A DNA stretch of 57,294 bases from a virus. Positions 15,209-24,308 of the stretch are shown piece by piece. Where the stretch lies: positions 1 to 57,294 of IMG/VR virus record IMGVR_UViG_3300047457_001216; one strand, given 5' to 3'. How positions within the stretch are numbered: position 1 is the first letter of the stretch; every line of letters begins with the position of its first letter. The position numbers were made by a program, and so were the translations under genes. The notes under the pieces are model-generated. The model was not told the DNA's origin. It did no database searches and worked only from the letters and a program-made list of their open reading frames with translations.

Positions 15209-15736
15209 ATGCCGTTTTCTGCTGGTGAGTTGTGCTGCTCGAATACTGCGTGCGTGTTGCTGGACACTGCCAGCGGGACTGGTGCGGTATGGGATCGTAT
15301 CCCGCATGTGACACAGATTGCGTTTACTGAATCCGCAAACACCCCGAAGCTGACGACCAGTTCGACTGGCGGCCGTGAGACGAGTGCCTGTGGTGTTGTC
15401 AGTGCAAGTGGTAACCTTGCGATTGCCTGCCACGGGGGGACAGCTCCAGGGTATTTGGCCGTGAACGCGATCTATCATCTGCGATGGTCTGCTGACTGTG
15501 ACAATATCTGGACGTCTGGCAACTGCCCGACTTCTGGCTCTGTTGTCGCATCTCCAACTTCTGGCACGTACTTTGAGGCCTACGTTCGCATCACGTCTGT
15601 GCCTGTTGACTACAACATTTCTGGCAATGCTGCGATCACCGTCAACTATGCGTTCGACATCGTTGCGTGGGTCGAAGGTGTCAGCGACAATGCTCAGGTC
15701 TCTGAAGCGTCTGTTGCGACCGGCTTCTTCTGCTGA
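15209..15736 (+). CDS. Putative major tail tube protein, 175 aa
   Basis: Beta-rich and Ser/Thr/Gly-rich protein between the tail terminator candidate and the chaperone genes, the usual place for the tail tube. It has eight Cys including ELCCSNTACVL near the N-terminus and a final Cys. AITVNYAFDIVAWVEGVSD near the end fits a tube beta-strand. ATG with AGGAGATATTGAG upstream. No direct family match recognised. Confidence 0.6.
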   Translation: MPFSAGELCCSNTACVLLDTASGTGAVWDRIPHVTQIAFTESANTPKLTTSSTGGRETSACGVVSASGNLAIACHGGTAPGYLAVNAIYHLRWSADCDNIWTSGNCPTSGSVVASPTSGTYFEAYVRITSVPVDYNISGNAAITVNYAFDIVAWVEGVSDNAQVSEASVATGFFC

Positions 15737-15751
15737 TAGTGGAGGTGTGGC

Positions 15752-16258
15752 ATGCAGAGAGTTCGAGTGGGCGACCTCGAACTTTCCATCAGTCCTCGCA
15801 GGTTGATCAACTACATCGAAAAGGTGCAGTTTATCAAGAGTCGGCGACCGGCTCCGTGGGATCTGATGAAAGGGGTTCCGAAGACTCTTTCGGTGGCGGA
15901 CTACACGGCATACGTGGAGACGGCGATGAAAACCGTCTACACGCATGCCAGTGCCGTCGGCATTCAGGAAGAGATGGATTTCGACACATCTGCGGAGGGG
16001 TTTTACTGGTCCTTGTGGAAGTGCATGGTTCCGGACCGGCCTTCGGTTCGTGCCAGAGTGTCGATGGCTGACGCTGGTTCTTCGCAGGAGCCGTGGGAAG
16101 CTGGCGTCCTGAGAGCGAAGGCGTTGTGGGAGGCAGCGAATGACGACGAGAAGCGTCAGATTCGCATGGCGATGGATGCCTCTGACCAGATGCGGCAAGT
16201 AAAAAACTCCGATGGCCCGCCCGAGACGAGCAGTCCGGAGCCGGGCCTAAAGGAGTGA
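15752..16258 (+). CDS. Tail assembly chaperone, zero-frame product, 168 aa
   Basis: Equivalent in position to lambda gpG. It is helical and lies between the tail tube and the tape measure, with a charged C-terminus (SDGPPETSSPEPGLKE). Near its end the codons GTA AAA AAC form the slippery heptamer A AAA AAC (16201-16207) in the correct frame. Slippage would replace the last 16 residues with 71 others from the -1 frame. Family function: gpG and gpGT coat the tape measure and recruit tube subunits. Confidence 0.75.
   Translation: MQRVRVGDLELSISPRRLINYIEKVQFIKSRRPAPWDLMKGVPKTLSVADYTAYVETAMKTVYTHASAVGIQEEMDFDTSAEGFYWSLWKCMVPDRPSVRARVSMADAGSSQEPWEAGVLRAKALWEAANDDEKRQIRMAMDASDQMRQVKNSDGPPETSSPEPGLKE
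16201..16247 (+). other. Programmed -1 ribosomal frameshift signal
   Basis: The heptamer A AAA AAC (16201-16207) is in the zero frame of the upstream gene. A 6-base spacer follows, then a stem: GGCCCG (16214-16219) pairs with CGGGCC (16242-16247). An inner stem follows, CCG/CGG (16221-16223, 16236-16238) and GAC/GTC (16225-16227, 16233-16235), around loop GAGCA. The -1 frame is open from 16207 through the next gene. Spacing and geometry are those of classical -1 signals. Confidence 0.85.
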
Positions 16259-16260
16259 AG

Positions 16261-16422
16261 ATGGAGATCCTGCCTGCGGACCCGGGTTTTCTGGTTCCTC
16301 GGTGCAGGTATCAACATTTGGCGGAGGCTCTGTGTCGTGAGCTGCACATTTCGCTAGACTCTGCGCTGCAGTACACCCCCTTTGAGGCGTATCAGGCACT
16401 GGGAGCAGAGATCTATGTCTGA
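16261..16422 (+). CDS. Tail assembly chaperone T part, 53 aa alone or -1 fusion domain
   Basis: The -1 frame reads uninterrupted from 16207 to the stop at 16420-16422. A frameshift product would have 152 zero-frame residues plus 71, about 223 in all, equivalent to gpGT. The segment also has its own ATG at 16261 with AGGAG at 16251-16255, so independent translation is possible. The sequence MEILPADPGFLVPRCRYQHL, then a helical tail, resembles other T domains only in size and position. It overlaps the tape measure start by 8 bases. Confidence 0.7.
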   Translation: MEILPADPGFLVPRCRYQHLAEALCRELHISLDSALQYTPFEAYQALGAEIYV

Positions 16423-19400
16423 AGGTCAGCGGTTACTCGACGTTTTCGTGAGCGTGCGCCCGGACCCAGAGATGCTGGAGGCTGTGAAGGCTGCGCATGA
16501 GGCCCTCCTGTCGGATCTGCAGAAAAGACTGGCCGAGTTCAATACCGCCATCGGCGCAGACACCAGCAATGCGATCAACAAGGTCGCTACGGCTGTTGGT
16601 AAGCTGGCGGCAAGCATGGAAAAAGTCGCCGAGACAAAAGCTGGCAATGCAATTGCTGATGCAAACGCACAAGCAGAGAAGTATTCGGAGACTGCTGACA
16701 GGTTGCGTGAGAATCTTGCGGACGCGGCGAAATCGCAGGCTGCGCTGAACACAGCAACGAGCAAGGCGAACGCTGCTGGCGGTGCCATTGGATCTGGGTT
16801 GTCATCTTCTGGCTCAGCAGCCCCACCTCCGCAGCCGCCTGCGCCGAAAACGCAAGCAGAACTTGAGGTTGAGCGGATCAGTGAGAGAAGGGCAGGGGTT
16901 CAGGAGAATATCAAACTGCTGCGTGAAGCCAACTCGCTGGAAATCGCAAGACTTCGTGCTCTTGGCCAAAAGGAATTCGCCTCTCCGTATGAACAACAGA
17001 ATCGCGAGTTAAGAGCCATTGTGTTGCTAATGAAAGCGATGGATGCAGAAGAAGTCGACCTGTTGAGCAACGATGTGAGACGGCAGGAGTATTTGAATTT
17101 CTACAGCGAAGTCGGCCGTCGTGTAGACAATGCGAGAGAATCTGTCGAACGATTTGCGAACAGAGCGAGACAGGTTCCCGGGAGTGCTGTTTCGCAGCCT
17201 GATGCGTTGATTCGTTCGAAAATTCAGGAGGATATCGCGAAGCTATTCAGGGCTCAGAATATCAGGGCTGGAATAGCACTTGGTGCCCCACAGGAACGGG
17301 TGACAGGACTTCCTTCATCTGGCGCACTGGCCGATGATTTGCGAGCGCAGGAACAGGTTGTCAGAGAGAATGCTGCGAACGTCAAGAAGCTGCGGTCTGA
17401 ATACGATGGCACAAAAAATTCTGTTGATCGCTTGAGAGACGCAATTGACGTCCTTGTCGATAGTCAGAAACGTCTGAATGTTCTGCAACTGGCCGCCAAA
17501 GATCAGGGGAATCTCTATCGTGGAGTCGCTGAGCGAGCGAGAGATGCCTCGATAGCGGCGGGACGTTTGTCCATCTCGTTGAAAGAAATTGGTGACATTG
17601 GGCTGCGTGATGACATCGTGCAGTTGCGGCGTGACTTCCAGGACTTCGAGCGAGAACTGACACGCCTGCAGAGCAAGGGTGAATTCAATTTCGTTGTGCA
17701 GTCGTCTGGGCTGACAGAACTGCTGAACAGGCTTGAAACTCTGACGGCACGGTCTGGAACAGCGACTACAAGCAAAGAGAAGATTGTATCTGAGAACGAA
17801 AACTTACGGGCGTCAATTCGTCAGGACGAAATTAAAGCGCAAGCACTGAACGAAAAGTACATCAGCAGAACAACGGCGATAGAACGAACTGGAATCGTGA
17901 ACCAGAGAGAGGAGCTTGCAAAGAATCAGGCAAAGATTCAAGAGGTGAATAAGCAGCGAGACAACTCGATTCAAAAAGAAGAAGAGTTGAACAGACTGTT
18001 GAGAGAACGACAGGCTTTACTTGGTGGATTGAACAAAAGCCTTCAGAGTTTAGCTGATCGAACAAACGCATCTTTTAACAGATTGCAGAACACGGCATTT
18101 CAGGCCGGACAGGCCTTCGAAGACTTTGCCGTTGGCTTCCAGTTGAACGGATTTGCCGGCGGGATTCGTGGCGCGGCGAACAACATTTCTTTCATCGCAC
18201 AGGACCTCGCCAGCGTATATGTCGATAGTGAAAAAATCAGTCAGAAATGGAAACTGATTGCTGGTTTGGGTACCGGTATTGGTGCGGCGCTGGCTGTAAC
18301 CATTTTGCCGCTCGTTATCGAATGGCTGGAAAACCTCAACGACATTGAGGTCGAACTGGCTGACATCAGCAAACGCATGAAGGATGTCGCACGCGAGTCC
18401 GAGTTGGTTGCGGAATTCAATCAAAACACAAGAGAGACGATTGATCAGATAGCAGAGTCTGATTCATTGGAGTCTGTGCTGGACACGATGAGAGATCTCA
18501 GGCTGGAGTCTGAGAAGCTATCAAACAGCGTGGTTGACACACTGAGGTCACTTTCAGACCAGCGGGCCCTTGAGGATTTCAGGAAAGGCTTCAGTGATGT
18601 ACTTGACGGAGTGAGGCAGCAGATTGCTCGCCTTATGAATCCTCAAGACATAGACATATTGCCTGATGCTCTTCCTCTCGGATTTCTGGATGATGCGTTT
18701 TTCGCTGCTCAAAGAGCTTTGCGTGAGAAACAGATCGCTGAGGAGTTAGCCAATTCAAATGAACTCATTGATAATTATCTGGAGCTGAATCGTCAGATAG
18801 ATGCAGCATTTGCTGGAGCCCGCCGTGGCGTGTTCGATTCTGCTCAGCTCAAAGATATTGAGGACAGATTCGGCGAACTTGCGGATCAGGTGGATGCGTT
18901 TGCAAAGAGCGCCGACGTGGCGAATCAGGAGTTTGCGAAAACTGCACGTGAAAATATCGCACCGCTGCAGAAACTCTTTGAAGGGCTCAGGGAGAGTGCC
19001 AGAGAGTACGAAAACCTCATCACTCAGCGTTTGATTGCTGCGACAGAGGCTGCGATACAAAAGTCTGAGCAGCTCGAAAGACGTCAGAAGCTGATCCGGA
19101 GGGAAATCAACGGAGAGATCGACGCTGGGGCCCAGCAGGCGATCGAGATCGACGAGATGTCACAGCAGTATCAGGACATGATCGACGCAACGCTGGAGTT
19201 TTACAAGCGAAGTGGTGCTGTGCGTGCGGATCAGATTGATCAGCTTCGGGCAGCACTTCAGCAGCAGGCGAATCTGGAACTCGGCAATGCGGCTTTGAAA
19301 GAAGAGAAGGATCTGGTTGACAAGATTCGTGCGGCCGAAGAAAAACTGGATGGTATCAGGAACAAACGCGGTAGCCGGCAGAGTCAGGTTGTGCGTCCTG

Positions 19401-19855
19401 AAGAGTTCCTGCAGCAGATTCAGACGGCCGTGCTGAGTATTGAGCCAGTTGACAAAAACACCGATGCGCTGGAAAAGGCAACGAAGGAGATTGCTGATCT
19501 GAATTTCCAGCTTCAGCGGATGAACAGGTTACAGGCTGTGGCTGCTGAGGAGGCGGTAATACGTGAACGTGCGGCAGGCGGCCCGTTGTTGCCGAGAGAT
19601 GCTCAGCGATTCCGTGAACTGCAGGACATTCGAAGGCAGGTGCCTTTGATTGCTCGTCCGGCGGAGGACATTCCGGGACCGTTCAACCCGTTGCGAGAAT
19701 TGCCAATTCGCGCTGCGTTGCGAGATGAAGTACGATTGGGAGTTCAGGACGCTATTCAGCAGGGACTGCGAGATCTCGCACCGAACCTGTTCAAGAGCAT
19801 TGATGGCGTTGGCGAAGCTGTCAGGAAGAAAGATTTGGGAGCGAGAGCACAATGA
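16415..19855 (+). CDS. Tape measure protein, 1146 aa
   Basis: Longest gene in the window, directly after the chaperone pair. It is almost entirely helical with extended coiled coils rich in Glu/Gln/Arg/Ala. One hydrophobic region lies at about 612-640 (WKLIAGLGTGIGAALAVTIL...), as expected for a protein that enters the membrane during DNA delivery. By the usual 1.5 angstrom per residue rule the tail would be about 170 nm. ATG 16415 has GGGAGCAGAG upstream. No lysozyme or peptidase domain is visible. The stop overlaps the next ATG. Confidence 0.92.
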   Translation: MSEGQRLLDVFVSVRPDPEMLEAVKAAHEALLSDLQKRLAEFNTAIGADTSNAINKVATAVGKLAASMEKVAETKAGNAIADANAQAEKYSETADRLRENLADAAKSQAALNTATSKANAAGGAIGSGLSSSGSAAPPPQPPAPKTQAELEVERISERRAGVQENIKLLREANSLEIARLRALGQKEFASPYEQQNRELRAIVLLMKAMDAEEVDLLSNDVRRQEYLNFYSEVGRRVDNARESVERFANRARQVPGSAVSQPDALIRSKIQEDIAKLFRAQNIRAGIALGAPQERVTGLPSSGALADDLRAQEQVVRENAANVKKLRSEYDGTKNSVDRLRDAIDVLVDSQKRLNVLQLAAKDQGNLYRGVAERARDASIAAGRLSISLKEIGDIGLRDDIVQLRRDFQDFERELTRLQSKGEFNFVVQSSGLTELLNRLETLTARSGTATTSKEKIVSENENLRASIRQDEIKAQALNEKYISRTTAIERTGIVNQREELAKNQAKIQEVNKQRDNSIQKEEELNRLLRERQALLGGLNKSLQSLADRTNASFNRLQNTAFQAGQAFEDFAVGFQLNGFAGGIRGAANNISFIAQDLASVYVDSEKISQKWKLIAGLGTGIGAALAVTILPLVIEWLENLNDIEVELADISKRMKDVARESELVAEFNQNTRETIDQIAESDSLESVLDTMRDLRLESEKLSNSVVDTLRSLSDQRALEDFRKGFSDVLDGVRQQIARLMNPQDIDILPDALPLGFLDDAFFAAQRALREKQIAEELANSNELIDNYLELNRQIDAAFAGARRGVFDSAQLKDIEDRFGELADQVDAFAKSADVANQEFAKTARENIAPLQKLFEGLRESAREYENLITQRLIAATEAAIQKSEQLERRQKLIRREINGEIDAGAQQAIEIDEMSQQYQDMIDATLEFYKRSGAVRADQIDQLRAALQQQANLELGNAALKEEKDLVDKIRAAEEKLDGIRNKRGSRQSQVVRPEEFLQQIQTAVLSIEPVDKNTDALEKATKEIADLNFQLQRMNRLQAVAAEEAVIRERAAGGPLLPRDAQRFRELQDIRRQVPLIARPAEDIPGPFNPLRELPIRAALRDEVRLGVQDAIQQGLRDLAPNLFKSIDGVGEAVRKKDLGARAQ

Positions 19856-21033
19856 CGAGGATGACCGAAAATCTCCCATTCTGTGTCACTGCAATCCATC
19901 CATCAGGATTGATTCAATGTCAGAACGGTCGAGTGACTGCTACTCGGCAGTTTCTGGTTCCTGCGGTTCGCGCTGAAGAATTTGGTTTGCGGATGCTGGG
20001 AAAGTGGCGTGGCCGAGGCGGTGTCGTGTCGTATCAAACACCGCAATTGCCAGCCTACTTCCCATACAGTTACGCCTCTGGAATCCCGAAAGCCTTTCAG
20101 GAAAAGAAGGCGTGGCCATTCCGAATGATCGCGACTGGATTCACACTGGATCCTATCGACAACTGTTGTTTCAACTCAGCATCGCAGGAAGACACCGGGC
20201 CGGTCACGGCATTCATTACGGATGCCCAGAGCATTGCGCAGGCTGAGAGATATTATCCAGTCGACGGCGACAATGACGCGATCATGGAGTCGCAATGCAA
20301 GATGCAAGTGACTGTTCAGTATCAGGAGTGTCCGTGGGACTGCACTGGTTTTGACGGAGATCCTGAAACCACAAACATCATAGAGATCATGGATTATACG
20401 GCAATTGCCGTTGAGAGAACGTCCTCATACATTCTTCAAACACTGCCAAACAGAAATCTTGTTTGGGCTGATTTGCCGGGTCCTGAGAATCAGTTAAAGG
20501 GCGATACGTATGCTACGGTTCTGATTCCCACAGCAGACATCACGATTGACTGGTTCAATGTCCCGCTGAGTCAACTTTGCCAGATTGAAACGCATCTGAA
20601 CAAATTCAGAAATCGAGTGAATTGCACTCCGTTTACTTTGTTGAGTGACTGCATGTGTCTCTCCTCAGTGGACGATGTTTGTGAAGAATCAGGATCAGAA
20701 GTGTCGGAGTGTCTCTACGAAGAGGAAACGGTACTTTTCATAGACTGGGAGGAACTGAAGGAGCAGCGAACTCGCGGTTTCAGGTTGATGGACACAACGA
20801 CATTGAGGCTGATGTTTAAGCAGAGAAGGATCAACACGGCAAAACCATATTTTCCAAAGAACATTGTTGGCTGGAATCATCTGTATTGTGATTCGACTGA
20901 TCCCGGCGATGACGGTGGCTGGCGCAGAGTTGCGAGAAGCGAACCTGACGGATTGCGTCCACTGTACGAAGGACTCAACCTGAACAATATGTTTGATCTG
21001 TTATCTATTGTTACTGAAGGATGTCCCAACTGA
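19852..21033 (+). CDS. Putative distal tail/tail-hub protein, 393 aa
   Basis: Follows the tape measure with an ATGA overlap, the usual place of distal tail and hub proteins. Beta-rich with 15 or so Cys, including CMCLSSVDDVCEESGSEVSE near residue 270. Aromatic-rich motifs such as QLPAYFPYSYASGIPKAF and GRGGVVSYQ are visible. No named family is recognised and the role is positional inference. Confidence 0.55.
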   Translation: MTRMTENLPFCVTAIHPSGLIQCQNGRVTATRQFLVPAVRAEEFGLRMLGKWRGRGGVVSYQTPQLPAYFPYSYASGIPKAFQEKKAWPFRMIATGFTLDPIDNCCFNSASQEDTGPVTAFITDAQSIAQAERYYPVDGDNDAIMESQCKMQVTVQYQECPWDCTGFDGDPETTNIIEIMDYTAIAVERTSSYILQTLPNRNLVWADLPGPENQLKGDTYATVLIPTADITIDWFNVPLSQLCQIETHLNKFRNRVNCTPFTLLSDCMCLSSVDDVCEESGSEVSECLYEEETVLFIDWEELKEQRTRGFRLMDTTTLRLMFKQRRINTAKPYFPKNIVGWNHLYCDSTDPGDDGGWRRVARSEPDGLRPLYEGLNLNNMFDLLSIVTEGCPN

Positions 21034-22205
21034 TGTCCAGGATACCTCCGCAGTGGAAAGTCGGAGAACGCATTACCGCTGAGCATTTGAATGCAATGCG
21101 TCGTGAGTCGTTGCGCAGTCGGGCTTCTGTTGCCAATGGTCCTGACATCTCAGTCGTTGGTGACAATTTTGGCTCCCAGTCTGCTGGCATGCTGAAGCCT
21201 GCAATGCAACTGGTGATTGCCAGAGAGGACTTTGAGAAGTTCCAGAGAACGGACAATTATCCGGTATTCGATGAAACGCCCTCTGGCAAGTGCAGCCTGA
21301 TCAGGCTGGATATTGCGTCTGGCAAATACGTCGACGAGAACGAGAATCTGTTCAGAACCTTCCGAGTCTGGGATCCGCTGGCAGAACTGACTGGCGCACC
21401 GACGAAGAAGCAGGGCGACATCTTCTACATCGTCTGGAACAAGGACACGCAACGGGCTGAAGTGTTGCAGGCCAGTGGCGTACAGATCCGGCATGGGCTT
21501 GTTGGCGACTGCCTTGGGATGGGATGGTATACGGTCGAGTTGATGGACTGCATGCAGTTCGAGCCGCCGGACTGCGAGGATTTTGATCCGTATTCAGGTT
21601 CTGATCTTGGCTCTGGGTCGGACTCAGGCTCTGGTGGTGGTGGTGATGGGTGTGAGCTGTGTGAACCTACGGCCGAGGACGCCTGTGGGGATCCCAGCGG
21701 CATTCCTGACTTGGCTTTTGGTTGTGCTCAGGCAGAGGTTGTCACGACGATCCGTCCGAGGCGGAACAGCCGATGTTATCCGCTGTACGGGAATAATCAG
21801 TTCGTCTATGCACTGGACAAGCGTGTCGTGCCGCTGAAGAAAGACGGCATGGTCACCATTGCGTATCTTGGAGATACGTGCAGTGGCGGATCCGGATGGG
21901 AGACGGGCTGCGGTCCTGCGGGATCTGAGAGTGGCAGCAATCCGGAGACAGGAAAAGGTCTGTGGGTTGTCCTGAACGGCGAGTATGAGACGGTCTCGAT
22001 TCCCTATGAGCGGTACGAGTGCTGCGAGGATGGGACGGTCAAAAGGATTCAGTGTACGATGTTCATCGTTGAGGGATCTGTGTGCGTTGGTCCGGTGGAT
22101 CCATGCCCAACCGACTCTGGTTCAGGGAGCGATTCCGGCTCAGGCTCAGGATCCGGATCTGGCGGCGGCGGTGGCCCCGGGCTGGAAGGCGGAGAAACAC
22201 CGTAG
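21033..22205 (+). CDS. Tail-tip protein with Gly/Ser linkers, 390 aa
   Basis: The N-terminal domain begins MSRIPPQWKVGERITAEHLN, an opening also seen in other phage tail proteins. Two (GS)n or GSDSG low-complexity linkers (about residues 188-205 and 368-384) separate domains. The middle domain has VVTTIRPRRNSRCYPLYGNN and many Cys. Flexible Gly/Ser spacers suggest a modular receptor-facing or hub-attached protein. ATG 21033 overlaps the previous stop (TGATG). An ATG at 21021 lacks room for a ribosome site. Confidence 0.55.
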   Translation: MSRIPPQWKVGERITAEHLNAMRRESLRSRASVANGPDISVVGDNFGSQSAGMLKPAMQLVIAREDFEKFQRTDNYPVFDETPSGKCSLIRLDIASGKYVDENENLFRTFRVWDPLAELTGAPTKKQGDIFYIVWNKDTQRAEVLQASGVQIRHGLVGDCLGMGWYTVELMDCMQFEPPDCEDFDPYSGSDLGSGSDSGSGGGGDGCELCEPTAEDACGDPSGIPDLAFGCAQAEVVTTIRPRRNSRCYPLYGNNQFVYALDKRVVPLKKDGMVTIAYLGDTCSGGSGWETGCGPAGSESGSNPETGKGLWVVLNGEYETVSIPYERYECCEDGTVKRIQCTMFIVEGSVCVGPVDPCPTDSGSGSDSGSGSGSGSGGGGGPGLEGGETP

Positions 22206-22867
22206 TGGGATTCACGGCAACAAACCCTGCGATTCTGGAATGCTGCGGCTGCGGCTGTGTGGGCTGCTGTGTCCCGCTGCGCTATGACAGTCCGCAGTAC
22301 CCGGGCGGGTATATCCCGGCAATCCCGTTTGAAATCATCGCTCCCGGTTGTCCTGAAATCGACGGGGCGACGGGGTCCTTTCCGCCGGTGGATCCGACTG
22401 CTCCGATCAAAGGCAGGTGCGGTGCCTGTGCGACGTTCTGTTCGACGGTGCAGGCGGTTCTGGCTGGGACGTTCCGCGTTGAGTTGGGCGGCATGTGCAT
22501 GACGAGTCCGTGCGGCTTCAAGTTCTGCCTGGCACTGGAATGCACCGCCTCTCAGGAGCCTGCCACGGATCCGTTGCTGGAACCCTGCTGCAGTCGTTTC
22601 CGGCTGTGGATCGGCACAGACGTGACTCAGGTGGAGGACAACGGGCAGCGGCCGGCAAGTCTGCTCGACTGTCAGTTGGCCTGCGTAAGCTGGAAGGCCG
22701 TTGCCCCGACCAGTTGCGTCTGCCTGCCGGACGGTGGGGGTTTCAGCGGACGGTTTCCTCTGGCGATCAATTACTACTGCCCGAGCTTCCCGAGCGGACC
22801 GTGCGAGGGCCAGCCGAACTGCTGCCTGCTGAACTGTGATTTGAGCGACGCCGAACTCGTGGTATGA
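22205..22867 (+). CDS. Extremely Cys-rich tail-region protein, 220 aa
   Basis: 25 of 220 residues are Cys, with clusters ECCGCGCVGCCV (residues 13-24), GRCGACATFC and EPCCSR. The spacing does not match a known zinc finger array, and a disulphide-rich virion protein or metal-binding protein is plausible. GTG 22205 overlaps the upstream TAG. The frame upstream of it is Arg-rich and implausible. Neighbours are tail-tip genes and a small four-Cys protein. Confidence 0.55.
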   Translation: MGFTATNPAILECCGCGCVGCCVPLRYDSPQYPGGYIPAIPFEIIAPGCPEIDGATGSFPPVDPTAPIKGRCGACATFCSTVQAVLAGTFRVELGGMCMTSPCGFKFCLALECTASQEPATDPLLEPCCSRFRLWIGTDVTQVEDNGQRPASLLDCQLACVSWKAVAPTSCVCLPDGGGFSGRFPLAINYYCPSFPSGPCEGQPNCCLLNCDLSDAELVV

Positions 22868-22888
22868 TCGTACCGGAGGGCGACTGTT

Positions 22889-23119
22889 ATGGGCGAACAG
22901 TGTCAGTGTCCGCTGGCTGGATATTGTGAACGGCGGAAAACTCGCATACCCACGGCACACTGGCAGATGTGTCAGCGTGGGCTGGTGGCGCAGGTCGACA
23001 AACTGTGGGCACAGGCTCCGGTGCGTCGTGAGTCTGGCATGACGATCTCGGAAACAGCATCGCTACCACCGGAGAAGAAGTGCGGCTGTGGGACGCGACT
23101 GAAGGGTTTCGTGAGGTGA
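22889..23119 (+). CDS. Small Cys-rich protein with C-x-C...C...C motif, 76 aa
   Basis: Begins MGEQCQCPLAGYCERRKTRI and continues with HWQMC. This CPLAGxCxRxxxxKxxxxHxxC layout recurs in small phage proteins of unknown role that I associate with glycosyltransferase neighbourhoods. A second CGCG lies near the C-terminus. ATG with CGGAGGG upstream. Probably zinc-binding. Confidence 0.6.
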   Translation: MGEQCQCPLAGYCERRKTRIPTAHWQMCQRGLVAQVDKLWAQAPVRRESGMTISETASLPPEKKCGCGTRLKGFVR

Positions 23120-23122
23120 CGT

Positions 23123-23272
23123 ATGCTGCGGGTCTTTTGTGTGTGGCTGCTGGCGATCGGGATTGTCGAGTCGTGGAACGGCATTGCCGGCTACTTCGTG
23201 GAGTCTGCTCGCATCCAGCGTGAGATCAGGCAGATGCAGGAGGAGATTGATCGGGGGCTGGGAAAGTTTTAG
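23123..23272 (+). CDS. Single-span membrane microprotein, 49 aa
   Basis: Begins MLRVFCVWLLAIGIVESW, one probable transmembrane or signal-anchor segment, followed by a charged amphipathic helix (SARIQREIRQMQEEIDRGLG). GAGGTGA upstream of ATG 23123. Function unknown. Holin accessory and membrane anchor are possible, but nothing specific supports either. Confidence 0.5.
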   Translation: MLRVFCVWLLAIGIVESWNGIAGYFVESARIQREIRQMQEEIDRGLGKF

Positions 23273-23286
23273 GAGATGATTTTATC

Positions 23287-24306
23287 ATGGCTTTGCGTCC
23301 AAGAATACATCGCAGATCAAATCAGGATGCCCGAATGAGGACTCCTCTGCCAATGCTGGAGTTACCAAAAGATCGGTGGCTTCCTCCGTTGAAGTACGTG
23401 CAGATTGCCACGCATTCGCGATGCAACGCCGACTGTGTGTTTTGCCCGTACATCGAGTCGGTGCATCACAAACACCCCGGCATGATGACGGATGAGACGT
23501 GGATTTTGATACTCGACAATCTTGTACCGTTCGGTGCCGGTCTGAAAAAGATCTGTCCGTATCTGATGCAGGAGCCTTTGCTGGACAGAAGCATCTATGC
23601 GAAGATCGCTCAGATTTACGAGCGGTTTCCGCATGTGACGGTCGAGATCAGTACCAATGGTGCTGCACTGACTGAGCAGGCCGTTGAGAAACTGTTTGCT
23701 GTGATGGAAGGCCGATCTCACGACATCTGGGTGTCGCATCATGGGATCGACAAGGAGACCTTCGAACACATCATGCAGATTGATTATCAGCGTTCGACTG
23801 AGAATCTGATACGCATGCTGAAGATGTCGAACGGCCGGTACAACATCAAAATACGCGGTGCCGGGAAATCGAAGGCTGTCAATCGGACCTTCTTCACGAG
23901 AGAGCAGTACGTCGAGTATTGGGAGCGGACATTCACTGATCATGAGATCAACAGGGCAAATGTTTCTGTCGATGCGTTCGAGTTTCACGATCGAGCGGGA
24001 TCTTTGAAGCGTGAGGACCGTGGTGCGAATGAGTTGAATCAGGGGATTGTCCGGCAGATTGGGCCCGGCCATCGGCCGTTCTCCTGCACTCGCATCAATG
24101 AATGGATTCACTTCATGCACGATGGCAGGATTCGCATCTGCTGCATGGATTACCATCACGAGGTGCAGTTGCCGAGCATCCATGATATGTCGCTGCTGGA
24201 TTACTATCACAGTCAAGCGTACATCGGTCTGGTGAATTGTGTGAGTGGTCGCACAGAATCTCCAGCCGATTTTATCTGCAAGAGATGTACCAGTCCCGGG
24301 GGCTAG
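23287..24306 (+). CDS. Radical SAM protein with C-terminal Cys cluster, 339 aa
   Basis: Radical SAM enzymes use a 4Fe-4S cluster bound by C-x3-C-x2-C to cleave S-adenosylmethionine. Here it is RCNADCVFC (C46, C50, C53) after the strand KYVQIATHS. The barrel shows the expected VTVEISTNGAAL and HDIWVSHHGID strands. A SPASM/Twitch-like set of Cys follows near the end (FSCTR, RICCMD, FICKRC), which often binds an auxiliary cluster. Substrate unknown. It opens a run of four glycosyltransferase-like genes, so sugar or peptide modification is likely. AGGAG precedes the ATG. Confidence 0.8.
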   Translation: MALRPRIHRRSNQDARMRTPLPMLELPKDRWLPPLKYVQIATHSRCNADCVFCPYIESVHHKHPGMMTDETWILILDNLVPFGAGLKKICPYLMQEPLLDRSIYAKIAQIYERFPHVTVEISTNGAALTEQAVEKLFAVMEGRSHDIWVSHHGIDKETFEHIMQIDYQRSTENLIRMLKMSNGRYNIKIRGAGKSKAVNRTFFTREQYVEYWERTFTDHEINRANVSVDAFEFHDRAGSLKREDRGANELNQGIVRQIGPGHRPFSCTRINEWIHFMHDGRIRICCMDYHHEVQLPSIHDMSLLDYYHSQAYIGLVNCVSGRTESPADFICKRCTSPGG

Positions 24307-24308
24307 GG

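Noticed and set aside
14660-16198. 512-codon minus-strand open frame
   Set aside because: Antisense shadow of tail genes that have ribosome sites, overlaps and frameshift geometry.
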